A DNA stretch of 64,000 nucleotides from contig NC_090130.1 in the NCBI RefSeq assembly GCF_040581485.1, positions 15,007,656-15,071,655 of the forward strand, in the 5' to 3' direction. Numbering within the stretch: position 1 is the stretch's first letter; each line of letters starts with the position of its first letter. Positions 24,648 to 36,408 of this stretch are shown piece after piece. The position numbers were made by a program, and so were the translations under genes. The notes under the pieces are model-generated. The model made no database searches. It saw nothing but the letters and a program-made list of their open reading frames with translations, and was not told the DNA's origin. This stretch comes from Linepithema humile (lineage: Eukaryota > Arthropoda > Insecta > Hymenoptera > Formicidae).

Positions 24648-25030
24648 CAGGGTGTCCGGTAATTGCTAAATCACCTCTCGGCTGCAAATAGAGCAGGTTA
24701 AACCGAGTAGAAAAGTCCTCTATCATTTTGCGATTTTCGCGATAATTAATGAGGAATTAATTAAAAAATATCGGCCAATTCGCGTGAGTTTAAGAGCGCG
24801 GCGAGAAGAGACCCATGGCGGTACAGCCCACTGTTATTTGGTTACTAGGCGCGCAACGAAGCGTTGGGAGAAGCGCTCTACAAATGACAACGGCAACATA
24901 CGAGCGGTGCGTAACACTAGATTGTTGCGTCCTAGCGACCACGTAACAGTGGGCTGTCTTTACATCGCGAGTACTCCCCTTCATGCTAAAATCAGGATCC
25001 ACATCGGGGATTTCCCCCTTACAAAGCACA
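24648..25030. mobile_element. CAGGGTGTCCGGTAATTGC element, one end only
   Basis: The left end CAGGGTGTCCGGTAATTGCT, with ACCGAGTAGAAAAGTCCTCT and GATTTTCGCGATAATTAATG, matches both ends of the full copy at 37264-37922. The core ACAGTGGGCTGT...GCTCTACAA...ACATACGAGCGGTGCGTAAC is the inverse of the core at 37430-37500. No right end is seen, so it is truncated or rearranged. Confidence 0.7.
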
Positions 25031-25262
25031 TACACTGTGTGTTACTCCCGGACAAGCGAACCCCTCAGACGTGAGGGCACGGTTTCGCTACGCAACTAAT
25101 ATGATTCTTTTATATTGCACCTGTGATGTTGCCCCAGGTGGCAAGGCGCTTTGACAACATAAAATAAGCCGGCATATCAGCCGATCTAATTGTGACGGTG
25201 CTGGGGTGACCGCAGCCTCCCACTTAAGAAATAATGCCACATGACGGCGTCACGAGCACTGT

Positions 25263-25560
25263 GCAGTCAGGAGTATTGAAAAAGCTATCCACCCCAGTAT
25301 TTTCCAAAAGCATTTACCACATTCTTTATTTTTCCATTTTTTTCTTTGATATTTGTTAGATGAAAATTGACATTCCCCTTTCCTCCATCTACTAATTTCC
25401 ATTTAGCATCCAAGAAAAAATAAAAAAATAAAGAATGTAATAAATTTTATTATTAGTTATTAAATTTTATTATTAATTATATTTTATTATTATTAAAATT
25501 GCTTTTGAAAAGTAGTGGGGATACCCGAATGAATAGCTTTCAATGCTCCTGATTGTACAA
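25263..25560. mobile_element. Small TIR element with AGGAGCATTGAAAGCTAT ends
   Basis: Left: GTGCAGTCAGGAGTATTGAA, then AAGCTATCCACCCC. Right (inverted): GTACAATCAGGAGCATTGAA, then AGCTATTCATTCGGGTATCCCC. Related to 47408-47658. The interior is AT-rich and non-coding. Confidence 0.6.
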
Positions 25561-25859
25561 TTTTATGCTGAATATCTTTGAACGATTAATTAAATTACAT
25601 GTTTCGACTTCCTACTTTTACTTTAATGCACATAAGTATGCGTTGATCATTCGCGCTACAAAAAATAAGATTGCTAAATTGTTCATCGATAGTAACTTTA
25701 TAAATATCCTTAGCAAGAATAGGTGAAATGTACGGGAAAACTGCAGCAAGTCAACTCGACTTATATGTCGGTTGAAAATATCAAATTGTTAATATGTTAA
25801 TATTGATATAAAATGATTAGGTTAGATTACATTACGTTACGTTACGTTCTATATATGTA
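25561..25859. other. AT-rich stretch, nothing recognised
   Basis: Contains a short (ATTACGTTACGTTACGTT) run near 25830. Confidence 0.4.
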
Positions 25860-25939
25860 TTGGATCGTGTAATAAGTAATTTTGTATTTTCAATAAATTT
25901 CCTATTGAAAATTTTGAAATTACTTATTGCACAACCCAA
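25860..25939. mobile_element. mariner-type MITE (80 bp) with TA target
   Basis: TA at 25858-25859 and 25940-25941. The ends are TTGGATCGTGTAATAAGTAA and, inverted, TTGGGTTGTGCAATAAGTAA. It is almost entirely a hairpin. Related to 13045-13128. Confidence 0.8.
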
Positions 25940-26076
25940 TAGATTCTATTTTAGATTTATTAATCGATATTCAATCACACCGTGCACGAATAGCAAGCAA
26001 TTGTTATCTGCACGAGCTGAAAATAATAATACTAAACAATAGAATTGGATTGATTTTTACAAACAATACACATATA

Positions 26077-26149
26077 CAGGGTGTCCCATTTTATTTTAAA
26101 CAGTAAAATATATGGAAATTACGGGATTTTAGAAAAAAATGTTTCGTAT
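26077..26149. mobile_element. Left end of a CAGGGTGTCCC element, split by copia
   Basis: CAGGGTGTCCCATTTTATTT starts here. The sequence resumes after the copia insertion at 30718 with CATAAGATGGTGCCATTGG and the shared TTTTCAAAACACTATGATAA module. Confidence 0.6.
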
Positions 26150-26413
26150 TGTTGAAGTTGGCGTTCTAGCCAATAATCTAAAAAGTCCCTAGACAGGAAG
26201 ATGCGTTAAATACATTTTTTTTAAGTTTGTCTCGACCCCATCCCCCTTTTTTAGTTGGTTCCGTTCTTTGTAGAGACTCATAACCTGAAACCTTTCTTAT
26301 TGTAACAAGTTTATATTGTGTTCCTTATCTTTGGTATTAAACAGTGTATTTCAATACTCATTTAAGTAATCAACCGTTCTCAGATTTATTTTAAAACCCA
26401 TAATCACGTAACA
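26150..26413 (+). repeat. 5' LTR of copia A
   Basis: Starts TGTTGAAG and ends GTAACA. It differs from the 3' LTR by several substitutions and by the length of a C-run near 26223. Confidence 0.9.
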
Positions 26414-26427
26414 GGTTATGGGCCCAG
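26414..26427 (+). promoter_or_regulatory. Primer-binding site, tRNA-iMet internal type
   Basis: GGTTATGGGCCCAG directly follows the LTR. This is the copia-type site pairing with an internal part of initiator methionine tRNA rather than its 3' end. The identical site is used by copia B at 32107. Confidence 0.85.
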
Positions 26428-26560
26428 AAGATCCATTCACGGTGGTACAAGAGAAATAAGGTTAAGCACGGTCCTATTCGAGTCAATTTTTTGATAGCCA
26501 GTCAGAGGTTAGTTTTCTTTTTTTTGGGGGGGAACCTCGATCATTGTAAGACGACCAAAA

Positions 26561-27415
26561 ATGAATAAGTTAACGTTACAAAAATTCAATGGATACGAGT
26601 TCAGTGTTTGAAAGTTCCAGTTGGAAACGGTTCTTGAGTTTCAATGTCTGATGGGCGTGGTTGATAGTACTGAGCTTAAACCAGAGGATACTGTGGCCGC
26701 AGATATATGGCTAAAGAACAATAAAAAGGCTCGCATGTTAATTAGTCATGCATTAGAATCAGCACAAGTTCGTCAGGTTATGAATTTAAAAACAGCTAAT
26801 GAAATGTGGATGCGATTACAATCATTGTATGAACTAAAGAACTCGACGTCAGTTGATCTTTTACTACTACTAAAATTCTTCGAGTATAAAATGGAACCAG
26901 GAACGAATGTTGCTACTCATGTCTCAACGATAGAGGAAATGGCAAGGCAGCTTGAGGATCTTGGCTATAAACAATCAGAAATATCACTCGTAACAAAGGT
27001 ATCGCACTCGCTACCAAGCAGTTTTCGACATATTATTAGTGCTTGGGATTTAATGCCACAAAATGAGCAGACAATGGCAAATCTTCTTCCACGTTTATTC
27101 AAAGAAGAAATGCTTAATATCAGCATGTCTAAATTAAAAATCAAGGATAATGATTCAGCAGCGTTATATGGCAAGCATAGAAAAAATACAAAAACGAACA
27201 AAAACACTTCTGTTAATGAACAAAAATATAACAAAACAAAATTCAGTGGACATTGTCATTACTGCAAGAAAAAGAGACATAAGATATCTGACTGCCGAAA
27301 GTTACAAACGGAGAAGAAACAGGAACAGGCAAATTCGGCCAGTGTTAAGCCAAATGGAAAAAAACCAGCAGCTTTCTCAGCAGTATATTCATCGATTAAT
27401 CAACAGGATTTATGA
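26561..27415 (+). pseudogene. copia A gag
   Basis: ATG at 26561 is followed by MNKLTLQKFNGYEFSV and an in-frame TGA at 26609-26611, where the family has Trp. The frame then continues to TGA at 27413-27415. Features are the copia gag core (AADIWLKNNKKARMLI; ANEMWMRLQSLYE), a lysine-rich stretch and one CCHC zinc knuckle (CHYCKKKRHKISDC) that binds RNA. The protease follows in the same frame. Two nonsense changes disable it. Confidence 0.85.
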
Positions 27416-30400
27416 TTTGCTGATTCAGGTGCTAGTGAGCACATGACGAACAGAAGAAAATGGTTTGAAACCTTTCAATCACTGAGCAAAGGAGAGATGA
27501 ATATAACTCTTAGCAATGGGCAAATCGTACACGCAGCTGGACGCGGCAATATTCGCATTGAGTCAATTGTTCAAGGCAATAAATTTGAAAATATTTTAAC
27601 TAATGCTTTGTATGTTCCAGGTATCAACAAAAATTTATTTAGCATTGGATCAGTTACTGATAAAGATATAGAGGCTAAACTAGTAAAAGACAAGTTGATT
27701 CTGTATTTAAATAATCAGACAAGAGCTATTGGAAATCACTAACGAGGATCACTAACAAGCTATACGTAATGGATTAGACTCTAAAAATACCGGTTGAATC
27801 AAACTACGCAAGTTCAAGAACATGTTCTTTGAATGTTTGGCATGAGCGTTTTGGACATATCAATTTTCAAACTCTTAAGGAGCTTGCACAAAGCGTAACA
27901 GGTTTTAATTACGTTGATGTTAACAGCAATAATAACAATCGATTCTGTGAAGCATGCATTTTTGGGAAACAAAGTCGAAAGTCATTTAACGAATCAACGA
28001 ATCGAGCAACAGCACCTGGGGAGCTGATTCATTTTGACATTTGCGATCCAATGTCAGTAGACTCAATCAATGGCGACAAGACAATGGCAATATTTGTTGA
28101 CGATTACAGCGGCTTGATTATTACAAAACCAATGAAAGCAAAGAGTGATATAGTTGAGGCCATCGAAAATGTATTAGCCATTGCATCTGCCAGCGGACAA
28201 TGCAAATTCGTCGTATGAGATCGGACAATGCAAAAGAATTCACATCAAGTGAAGTCAAGAAGTTAATGCGAACCAACAAAATAATACAAGAGTTCTCAAC
28301 AGCTTATTGTCCACAACAGAATGATCGTGTCAAAAGACAAAATTGAACCATTGTCGAAATGGCTAAATATATGTTAGCAGCGGCGGATCTACCATTAACT
28401 CTATGGGCGGAAGCTGCAAGGACTGCACATATCAAGAATCGTGTTCCTCTCAAGCGACTCAATAATCGAACACCAATTGAAACTTGGACTGGAAAATTAC
28501 CGGACGTTAGCTATTTTCGTATCTTTGGAAATAAAGCTTACATGTTGATAGACAAACAATTTAGAACAAAATTTGAGAAGAAATCCAAAGAAATGATGCT
28601 GATTGAATATGAATCAGGTCAAAAAACATACAGACTTTGGGACCGCGGCACACGTAAAATAGTTACAGCAAGAGTCGTCGAAATTGTTGGAAATACACCA
28701 AAACAGACGGCTCATTATTGAACCTGAAACTATTGATTCTTCAGTTCAAGAAACAGAAGAAAAAGATGTTTAAGAACTTACTCAAGAACAAACAGAATCT
28801 ATTACATTTCGTACAAGAAGCAAGAATCAAGAGAGAAAAATATCGGAAGATGAGCTTTGTGCAAAAGGTCACACTCTAATGGCTGAAGCACTAATAGCCG
28901 AAGGAATTCTAACTACATACGAAGAAGCAATAAATTCATCAGCTTCAAAACAATGGGAGGCTGCAATGGTTGAAGAACTTCAAAGTCTAGCTCAAAATGA
29001 CACTTGGAAGTTAGTTGATCTTCCAGCTGAATGTAAAGCGATTCAAAATAAATGGATTTATCGTATTAAAACAAATCTAGACGGATTGGTGAATAAATAT
29101 AAGGCACGTTTCGTAATAAAAGGGGGTTCACGGAAGCCTTGTGTAGATTATCATGAAACATTCTCTCCAGTTGCCAAATTTGAGTCAATTCAGATTCTAT
29201 TAGCGTTGGCAGCAGTTAAAAATTATGAAATTGTCTAATTTGACATCAAGACTGTATTTTGGAAATTTGAAAGAAGAAATCTTTATGTTTCAACCATCAG
29301 GGTTTGACGATAACAGTGGCCGAGTTTGTAAACTCAAAAAGAGCTTATATGGACTTAAGCAGGCACCACGACAATGGCATGAGAAATTCGATCCTTAAGA
29401 AATTCAATCTGAAACCTACATATTACGATAGTTGTGTGTACAGCAAATGATGAATTACATTTGGCATTATATGTTGACGACGGCTTACTGATCGGAAAAA
29501 CAATGGCTACAATTGAATATTTATTAACTAAATTACAAAATAAATTTGAGATCACAACGACGTCGGACAATTATTATCTTGGACTGGAAATTGAACGAGA
29601 TAAGTAGATTAGAAAAATTAAGATACATCAATCTGCATACAAAAAGTATACTCAAACAGTTTCAAGATGGACTCGGCTAATGCTACATCTACTCCTGTGG
29701 ACGTACATACAATATTAAAGAAGAATATAACCATTGATGGTCAAGCAGGACCTATCACTGATGCACCATATCGGCAAATTGGCTCAATAATGTATCTGGC
29801 CGTAGACAGTAGGCCTGACATCATGTTTGCTGTAAGTAGGTTAAGTCAATTTTTAGAACAACCATTAAATGATCATTGGAAAGCAGCTAAACGTACCCTT
29901 AAGTATTTACGAAGCACTATTGATGTCGGTATTGATTCAGCTCAAATAATTGTTCGAACATATTGACTGCATATTCTGATGCAGACTATGGATTCTGCAT
30001 AGATTCAAGAAAATCCATCAGCGATGTAATAGTAATGTTAAATAATAGTCCGATTATTTGGAACAGCAGGAAGCAAAGTGTCGGACCACTTCTACTACGG
30101 AAGCCGAGTATATTGCGGCACATGATGCAGCCAAAGAAGTGATTTGGGCTCGAGGTCTTTTAAAGCAATTAAATGTTGAGCAAGCACAACCTACTATACT
30201 TTACTGTGACAACGCAGCGGCAGAACAATTGATAAAGAATCCAGTCCAGTTTATCATCGTCGAACGAAACATATTGACATAAAGTTTCATTACATTCGGC
30301 AGGTAATAAAGAACAATCAGCTGGACGTTCGGCATGTAGCGAGCAAGGAGCAACTAGCTGATTTACTGACAAAGCCATTAACTCGCGACAAATTTGTAGC

Positions 30401-30428
30401 TAATCGAAATCTTATTAATTTGAGTTAG
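27416..30428 (+). pseudogene. copia A pol: protease, integrase, RT, RNase H (multiply broken)
   Basis: The protease motif DSGASEHM directly follows the TGA at 27413. The frame stops at 27740-27742. A shifted frame (27829-28218) has the zinc-binding pre-integrase region (WHERFGH, CEACIFGKQ) and integrase motifs HFDICDP and VDDYSG. In the next shifted piece, SDNAKEF gives the second Asp, but the NGxxER box reads NDRVKRQN, so the catalytic Glu is Lys, followed by TGA. RT segments include NDTWKLVDLP, NKWIYRIK and FSPVAKFES (28879-29238), then LALYVDDGLLIG with the YVDD core. RNase H retains TTEAEYIAA and YCDNAAA. The last frame ends TAG at 30426-30428. At least five frame disruptions are visible. 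Confidence 0.85.
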
Positions 30429-30442
30429 TTATTGACTATAAC

Positions 30443-30451
30443 GAGTGAGAG
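30443..30451 (+). promoter_or_regulatory. Polypurine tract of copia A
   Basis: GAGTGAGAG lies directly before the 3' LTR. It is purine-rich with one T. Confidence 0.6.
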
Positions 30452-30717
30452 TGTTGAAGTTGGCGCTCTAGCCAATAATCTAAAAAGTCCCTAGACAAAA
30501 AGATGCGTTAAATACATTTTTTTTTTAAGTTTGTCTCGACCCCCCCCCCCTTTTTTTAGTTAGTCCGTTCTTTGTAGAGACTCATAACCTAAAGCCTTTC
30601 TTATTGTAACAAGTTTATATTGTGTTCCTTATCTTTGGTATTAAACTGTGTATTTCAATACTCATTTAAATAATCAACCGTTCTCAGATTTATTTTAGAA
30701 CCCATAATCACGTAACA
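30452..30717 (+). repeat. 3' LTR of copia A
   Basis: Starts TGTTGAAG and ends GTAACA. Close to, but not identical with, the 5' LTR. Confidence 0.9.
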
Positions 30718-31222
30718 TGTATATAAATTTTATGACTTCAAGCGGGACATAAGATGGTGCCATTGGTTTGTCCTTGGATAGTCGTTTGAAGATTACGTAA
30801 AAGTCACCTTTAATTTCTTAAATAGAAATTCCCATTTTTCATTGCATATTCTTGTAACTTAGCTCGAGAGCTTTTCAAAACACTATGATAAAGTATTTTT
30901 TTCATTAAGTACTTTTCGAGTTATGAGGCCAGAAGTTTACAGTACCGCCGGCATTAGCATTACCCAAGGTGTACCGCATGGAGGTTGCACGGTCGGATTT
31001 ACATCTGTGTTGTGTGTGGTGTATGTGTTCTCGCGCTCACGCGGATGAAGACGCGGACCCCACAACTTGTCACTTCCACGATATTTTTTGACGCCAAATC
31101 CCTCTCCACCCAAAGTCAAACTTTTATCATCATTCGGTGGATATTTTTAAGTTTTACAACTTTGGTTCTTACATATTTTTCGCTATAGTTGATCGTTTTC
31201 GAGATATTTCCAAACTTTTAGA
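30718..31222. mobile_element. Right part of the split CAGGGTGTCCC element
   Basis: It carries the shared module (CTCGAGAGCTTTTCAAAACA, TTTCGAGTTATGAGGC), then CAGTACCGCCGGCATTAGC and a GT-rich stretch as at 17223-17322. It ends with a weak terminus, GAGGACTCTGTATA, resembling GGGACACCCTGTATA. The far end is uncertain. Confidence 0.5.
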
Positions 31223-31850
31223 GGACTCTGTATAACTTCAATTGCGCATTACACTCTCTAGAGACGCCATGCAAACGAAATATTACACAGCACTGAACTC
31301 TACTCAGCGAGGTCTTTCCAACAATATATAATTCATACCCATTTGCGATTATCACTTCGTGCACTTTTCTTGTAAGTAAAAAACAAATTTATTTAATATA
31401 AGAAATTTTTTTCACCAAAATAACAGTCCATTTTTGTATTCAAGCATTCAATAATTAAACTATTCTTCACATACTTTTAAAATGTCTTGTATGTAAGGAA
31501 TTGATTTATTAAATTCAGTTTGAATTTTGTAAACTGACCTTTGTATAAGCAAATACAAATCTTCTGCTTGTACAGTGTAACACATATGAGAGATGTGGAA
31601 TAGCTTAAATATTGTATCAAACGCTTTGATTACGCTTTTAAATTGATACTTAATAGTACAATCTACAATAATATAAATTATTTTTATCTCGTATTGAGAC
31701 GGCTCCTCGATAAGTATGTAAGGTTGAACTACGAAGGATTATTTTCTGTTCTAGAATTTTTCTCCTTGCATCTTCATGTTTAATATTATTTGGTGACTAA
31801 AAAATTAATTTAATAAATTAATAAATTTAATTAAATAAAGTGTTATATAT
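31223..31850. other. Stretch without recognised feature
   Basis: Intronic sequence between the two copia insertions. No coding frame or terminal repeat was seen. Confidence 0.4.
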
Positions 31851-32106
31851 TGTTAAGGTAGATTCTTTTCCGGGTCTTTACTGATCCGTTCTCGTCCGTC
31901 TCTGTCTCGCGTCGCTCGCGCCACGCTGCAGGCTCAATCTGTAACCTGCAGTCGACTCTGTTATGTGCTTGCGCAAGCAACGTCGAGTTATCAGTGTAAC
32001 TTCTTAATATATTATCTCTTTCTGTATTCATCCATTTATTACTCTTTCTATCACTCTTCCCTTCCACGGTGTGGTGATAACAACAAATTCATCGTACGAG
32101 ACAACA
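31851..32106 (+). repeat. 5' LTR of copia B
   Basis: TGTTAAGG...GACAACA. Compared with the 3' LTR it lacks a CACGCGTGG-type insertion near 31910 and has extra CTTTCTATCACT sequence near 32040-32055. Confidence 0.92.
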
Positions 32107-32120
32107 GGTTATGGGCCCAG
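32107..32120 (+). promoter_or_regulatory. Primer-binding site of copia B, tRNA-iMet internal type
   Basis: GGTTATGGGCCCAG directly follows the 5' LTR, as in copia A. Confidence 0.85.
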
Positions 32121-32175
32121 GTCTACGACAAGAAGAGTGACCAGTACGTGAGGAATTCTGTAAAGAAGGTGAAAA

Positions 32176-32851
32176 ATGGCGGGTGAAATCAACGCGAGAA
32201 ATCTAGTAAAGTTCGACGGAAAGAACTTTTAGCACTGGAAATTTCAACTGATGGCCGCATTGATTGCCAATGATTTGCTCGATATTGTGACCGGAGCGAG
32301 TCATATGCTGGAGAATGCCGACGGCGTGGAGGGCAAGGCGTGGATTAAGGATAACGCAAAGGCCATGTTTCTGTTGTCTTCCTCCATTGAGCTTGAGCAT
32401 ATGCAGAGCCTTTTTATATGCCGCACAGCCAAGGAAATGTGGGATCGGCTTACGGCTATTCATTGCTTCTGAGCCAACGGTTTCACGAATATCGCATGGA
32501 CCCGACGGATAATGTGGTGCAACATTGTGCGAAAGTTCTTAACATGGCGGCTTGGTCGGTGAGCGTGTTCCCGATCTCATGGTGATCTCGAAAATTCTGG
32601 CTAGTTTACCGCACAAGTATCGCCATTTTCGCACATCATGGAACAATCTGAATCCTGATAGTCAAACGCTTGAATTCCTGCAAGAACGTCTGATCGAAGA
32701 AGAGGCCTATGTGAATGCAGAAAGTGAAGAAGCAGCAGCATTGGCAGTGACCACGAAGAAGGTGACAAAAAACAAGTCGAACTCATCTACAAAGGACAAA
32801 AAAACTCGTAAAAATAAAAACATGGTCGAGTGCTTTATTTGTCAAGATTAA
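32176..32851 (+). pseudogene. copia B gag
   Basis: ATG at 32176 gives MAGEINARNLVKFDGKNF, then TAG at 32230-32232. The frame continues with MAALIANDLLDIVTG and AKEMWDRLTAI to a TGA at 32470-32472. A second frame carries LLSQRFHEYRMDPTDN, and a third runs 32552-32851 with LPHKYRHFRTSWN and a lysine-rich tail. The zinc knuckle starts CFIC but is cut by TAA at 32849-32851, and its His and last Cys are not recognisable. One early stop and two frameshifts inactivate it. Confidence 0.85.
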
Positions 32852-35800
32852 CAAAAGTTTGTGCAAAAACAGGAAAAGAATGGCGGAAATGATTGTGCGC
32901 TTGCTGCAACAAGCACATCCAAGGCGGTATGTCTCGAGCCAGGAGATACAACGCGTGACGAACGCCATTTGTGGAAACCTACAAAAGCACAAAAATTGCT
33001 ACTCTTGAATACCGACACTAGGGATATATGGATTACTGACAGTGGCGCATCTGATCACATGTCTTTCAGAAGAGATTGGTTTGCGGAATACCGACCGAGA
33101 ACCGACGGAAGTACGGTAGAACTTGGTGATAATCGAGAGTGCGCGGTGGCAGGTGAAGGCACCATACTAATTGAAAGGTTAGTTAATGGAAAGTGGAAGC
33201 GTGCGCGACTAGAAAACGTACTGCATGTACCTAATTTGGGCAAAAACTTATATTCAGTTGGTCGCTGCACGACACTAGGAATAGACTTATTTTTCCAAGC
33301 TAATTATGTGAACTGTTTACGCGACAACGAGACAGTTGCAATTGGTGTAAAGCAGTCGAATCAGATTTATCGTTTATTTTTCCGCGTGAAATTCGGTTGC
33401 ACAGAAGAAGCTAATGTGACAATGGCTAATCTCAAAACTTGGCATGAGAGGCTAGGGCACGTAAATGTACGTGCGCTCAAGGAGCTGACCTCGAGTGATG
33501 CAATTGACGGAGTAAAGCTGAAAGAAAACATAACGGACAAATTCTTCTGCGACAGTTGTCAACTTGGAAAGTCACATAAACTTCCATTCAAGAAAGAAGT
33601 CAAGAGGGGGACACTACCTGGCGAATTTATACACACAGACGTATGCGGTCCAATGCCAGACGAATCACTGGGAGGAGCTAGATTTTTCGTGCTGTTCAAG
33701 GACGACGCATCTGGTTTTAGGTGTGTCTACTTCATCAAACACAAATCTGACACGTTCGAAAAGTTCAAGGTTTTTGAACAAGAGGTGAGAAATTGCTTTA
33801 ACAGGCCAATAAAAATACTGAGAAGTGATAATGGCCGTGAATATGTAAACGAACGATTTCTAACATACATGCAATCTCTCGGAATTGTACACGAGCTGAC
33901 GGCTGCTTATACACCGGAGCAGAATGGCAAAGCCGAGAGAGACAACCGCATAATAGTTGAGTGCGCTCGCACTATGCTACAAACAAGAAGATTACCAGAT
34001 GCACTGTGGGCGGAAGCCCACAGTGTTAACACAGCTGTCTACTTGCTGAACAGGGTCTCGACACCGTCTGGAAACAAGAGCAAGACGTCATACGAAATCT
34101 GGACAAAGAAGAAACCAGACCTGAGTCATGCACAAATATTTGGCTCAGTTGGATATAAACACGTACCCAAACAATTCACCAAGAAGTTTGATGCAAAATC
34201 TGTACGCGTTCTTCTGGTTGGATATCAAGGAGAATCTTCCAACTACAGAGTGTACTGCCCAGAGTCCAAAAAGGTAACGGTTTCTCGAGATGTGGTGTTC
34301 AACGAGCAAAACACAGATACTGGTATTGAAGCTGAGAAAGCATGCGTGAATATATACTTACCTATGACTAACAAAGCAACGGAAGAGCATCAAGAGGAAA
34401 TCGGAGAAGACGAACTCCAAACACCTGCAGAGCAAGCAACCGACGATCTTGCTGCTGTTGATGCAATCAATCAAGATGCTCAATCAACTCGCATGCAGCT
34501 CCGAAAGCGAAACACACTTCGACCTCCAAATAGATACACAGCTAATTATGCATCGTACAACATTCCACAGAGTTTTTCTGAAGCTGTTTCCGGTTCTGAT
34601 GCCGAGTCATGGCGGAAGGCAATTGATAAAGAGCTTGAGGCTCATCAACGTAACGACACGTGGAAATTAGTACCGAGAGATGCAAACATGAGGACCATAG
34701 ATTCCAAATGGGTGTTCAAGGTAAACACTAATCAAAATACTCCAATTTTCAGGGCTCGACTCTGTACTCGAGGTTTTCTGCAGAAGGAAGGGATTGACTA
34801 CACAGAGACTTTCTCACCAGTAGTGAGGTATGACTCGCTGTGAGTTCTACTATCACACATCACACAGGAAGACCTTGAGATGATGTCATTTGATGTTTGT
34901 TCAGCCTTTCTCTACAGCGAGCTGGAAGAGAAGATATTTATGGAAATTCCTGATGGAGTGAGTGAAAGTAACAAAAAAAATAATATGGTCTGTTTGTTAG
35001 TAAAATCGTTATACGGCTTAAAACAAGCACCGAGATGCTGGAACAAAAACTTTAAGTGTTTTTTGCGCAATTTTTGCGTCAATTTCATTGAATGTGAAGA
35101 CAACAAGTGCGTGTTTGTTGGTAAATTCAACGATGTAAAGGTATATTTAGCTCTGTATGTTGATGACGGTCTGATTGCGTGTGCGTCTTTGACTGTTTTA
35201 CATCTAATTATAAAAGAACTAAGCAAGAAATACGCAATTACTGTTGATGATGCTAGTAACTTTGTAGGTATGCAAATTAATCGTAATCAGAGCGAGAAAA
35301 ACATGTTCATTAGTCAAAGTACATATATTGAACAAATTATAAACAAGTTTGGAATGAGAGATGCCAAAATTGTAAGTGTGCCAGCTGATCCATTTGTAAA
35401 ACTGCACGCGGCAGATGAATGCGATCTCAAATGTAAAGTACCTTACAAAGAGCTCATAGGCTCATTAATGTTTGTCGCTTTAGTGTCAAGACCAGACATT
35501 GCCTACTCGGTCAGTCTACTTAGCAGATTTCTTAACAATTTTAATATCAATCATTGGCAAGCTGCAAAACGTGTTCTTGCATATCTGTCAGGTACTACCG
35601 ATATGGGCATTCAATATAAGAGCGCGGATGAATGTGTGCTGACCGGCTATTCTGATGCAGACTTTGCAAATGATCTCGATACACGAAGATCCACAACCGG
35701 GTATGTTTTTTGTGTAAATGGCGGAGCTGTTACATGGTGCTCTCAGCGTCAAAAGCTGGTGACGCTTAGCACAACTGAATCAGAGTACGTTGCGGCAGCC

Positions 35801-36121
35801 ACTGCCGCCAGAGAAATCACTTGGCTGAACAAATTGTCAAAGGGAATCGGATGTAAATGGGACGTCTGCGCGGTTTTATGTGTAGATAATCAAGGTGCTT
35901 TAAAATTGAACAAAAGTTCCGATTACCATAAAAGAACCAAGCATATTGACATCCGATACCATTACCTGAAAGAAAAATACAAAAATGGAGAGATCAGTAT
36001 CAAATACGTGCCTACTGATTGTCAATTCGCTGATATTCTAACTAAAGCACTAACGAGAGATAAGTTTCAAAGAATGCGTGAACATCTGGGTCTGATCAGT
36101 GAAAGACAACTGTATTTGTAA
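32852..36121 (+). pseudogene. copia B pol: protease, integrase, RT, RNase H, one internal TGA
   Basis: One frame runs from 32861 to 36121 and is broken only by TGA at 34841-34843, where an Arg codon changed by C to T is likely. In order: protease ITDSGASDHM; zinc-binding HHCC region (WHERLGHVN, CDSCQLGK); integrase catalytic residues in HTDVCGP, RSDNGREY and NGKAERDNR; RT with NDTWKLVPRD, SKWVFKV, FSPVVRYDSL, then after the stop [26 protein letters not shown] and LALYVDDGLI; RNase H with DADFAND, STTGYVF, TTESEYVAAA, VDNQGAL and HIDIRYHYL. All catalytic motifs are present by eye. The frame ends TAA at 36119-36121. Confidence 0.93.
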
Positions 36122-36149
36122 TTTTTCTTATGTTTTTTTTTGCATTGGA

Positions 36150-36162
36150 AAAGAGGCGGAAG
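36150..36162 (+). promoter_or_regulatory. Polypurine tract of copia B
   Basis: AAAGAGGCGGAAG-type purine-rich stretch directly before the 3' LTR, with one C. Confidence 0.7.
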
Positions 36163-36408
36163 TGTTAAGGTAGATTCTTTTCCGGGTCTTTTCTGATCCG
36201 TTCTCGTCCGTCTCTGTCTCGCGTCACGCGTGGCTCGCGCCACGCTGCGGGCTCAATCTGTAACCTGCAGTCGACTCTGTTATGTGCTTGCGCAAGCAAC
36301 GTCGAGTTATCAGTGTAACTTCTTAATATATTATCTCTTTCTGTATTCATCCATTTATCACTCTTCCACGGTGTGGTGATAACAACAAATTCATTGCACG
36401 AGACAACA
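36163..36408 (+). repeat. 3' LTR of copia B
   Basis: TGTTAAGG...GACAACA followed by TATAT. Ten bases shorter than the 5' LTR through indels. Confidence 0.92.

Larger units (their letters stand above)
26150..30717 (+). mobile_element. Ty1/copia LTR retrotransposon A, full length, inactivated
   Basis: Two LTRs (264 and 266 bp) begin TGTTGAAGTTGGCG and end CGTAACA. Flanks CGTAT on the left and TGTAT on the right fit a 5-bp target duplication with one mismatch. The order gag, protease, integrase, reverse transcriptase, RNase H is the copia order. Coding sequence is broken in many places. The element is in the same orientation as the host gene and sits inside an older CAGGGTGTCCC element. Confidence 0.9.
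31851..36408 (+). mobile_element. Ty1/copia LTR retrotransposon B, full length, nearly intact pol
   Basis: LTRs of 256 and 246 bp begin TGTTAAGGTAGATTC and end GAGACAACA, flanked on both sides by TATAT, a perfect 5-bp target duplication. The internal region follows copia order. gag is damaged, while pol has only two in-frame stops. Same orientation as the host gene and copia A, but a clearly different family: the LTRs are unrelated apart from the TG...CA ends. Confidence 0.93.

Noticed and set aside
24784..25074. Open frames of 81-96 codons on both strands in a GC-rich stretch
   Set aside because: The stretch is the interior of a CAGGGTGTCCGGTAATTGC element that recurs at 37264-37922; no coding conservation.
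31843..32067. Minus-strand open frame within the copia B LTR, and its twin at 36165-36350
   Set aside because: Both copies lie in the LTRs and run opposite to the element; the repeat explains them.
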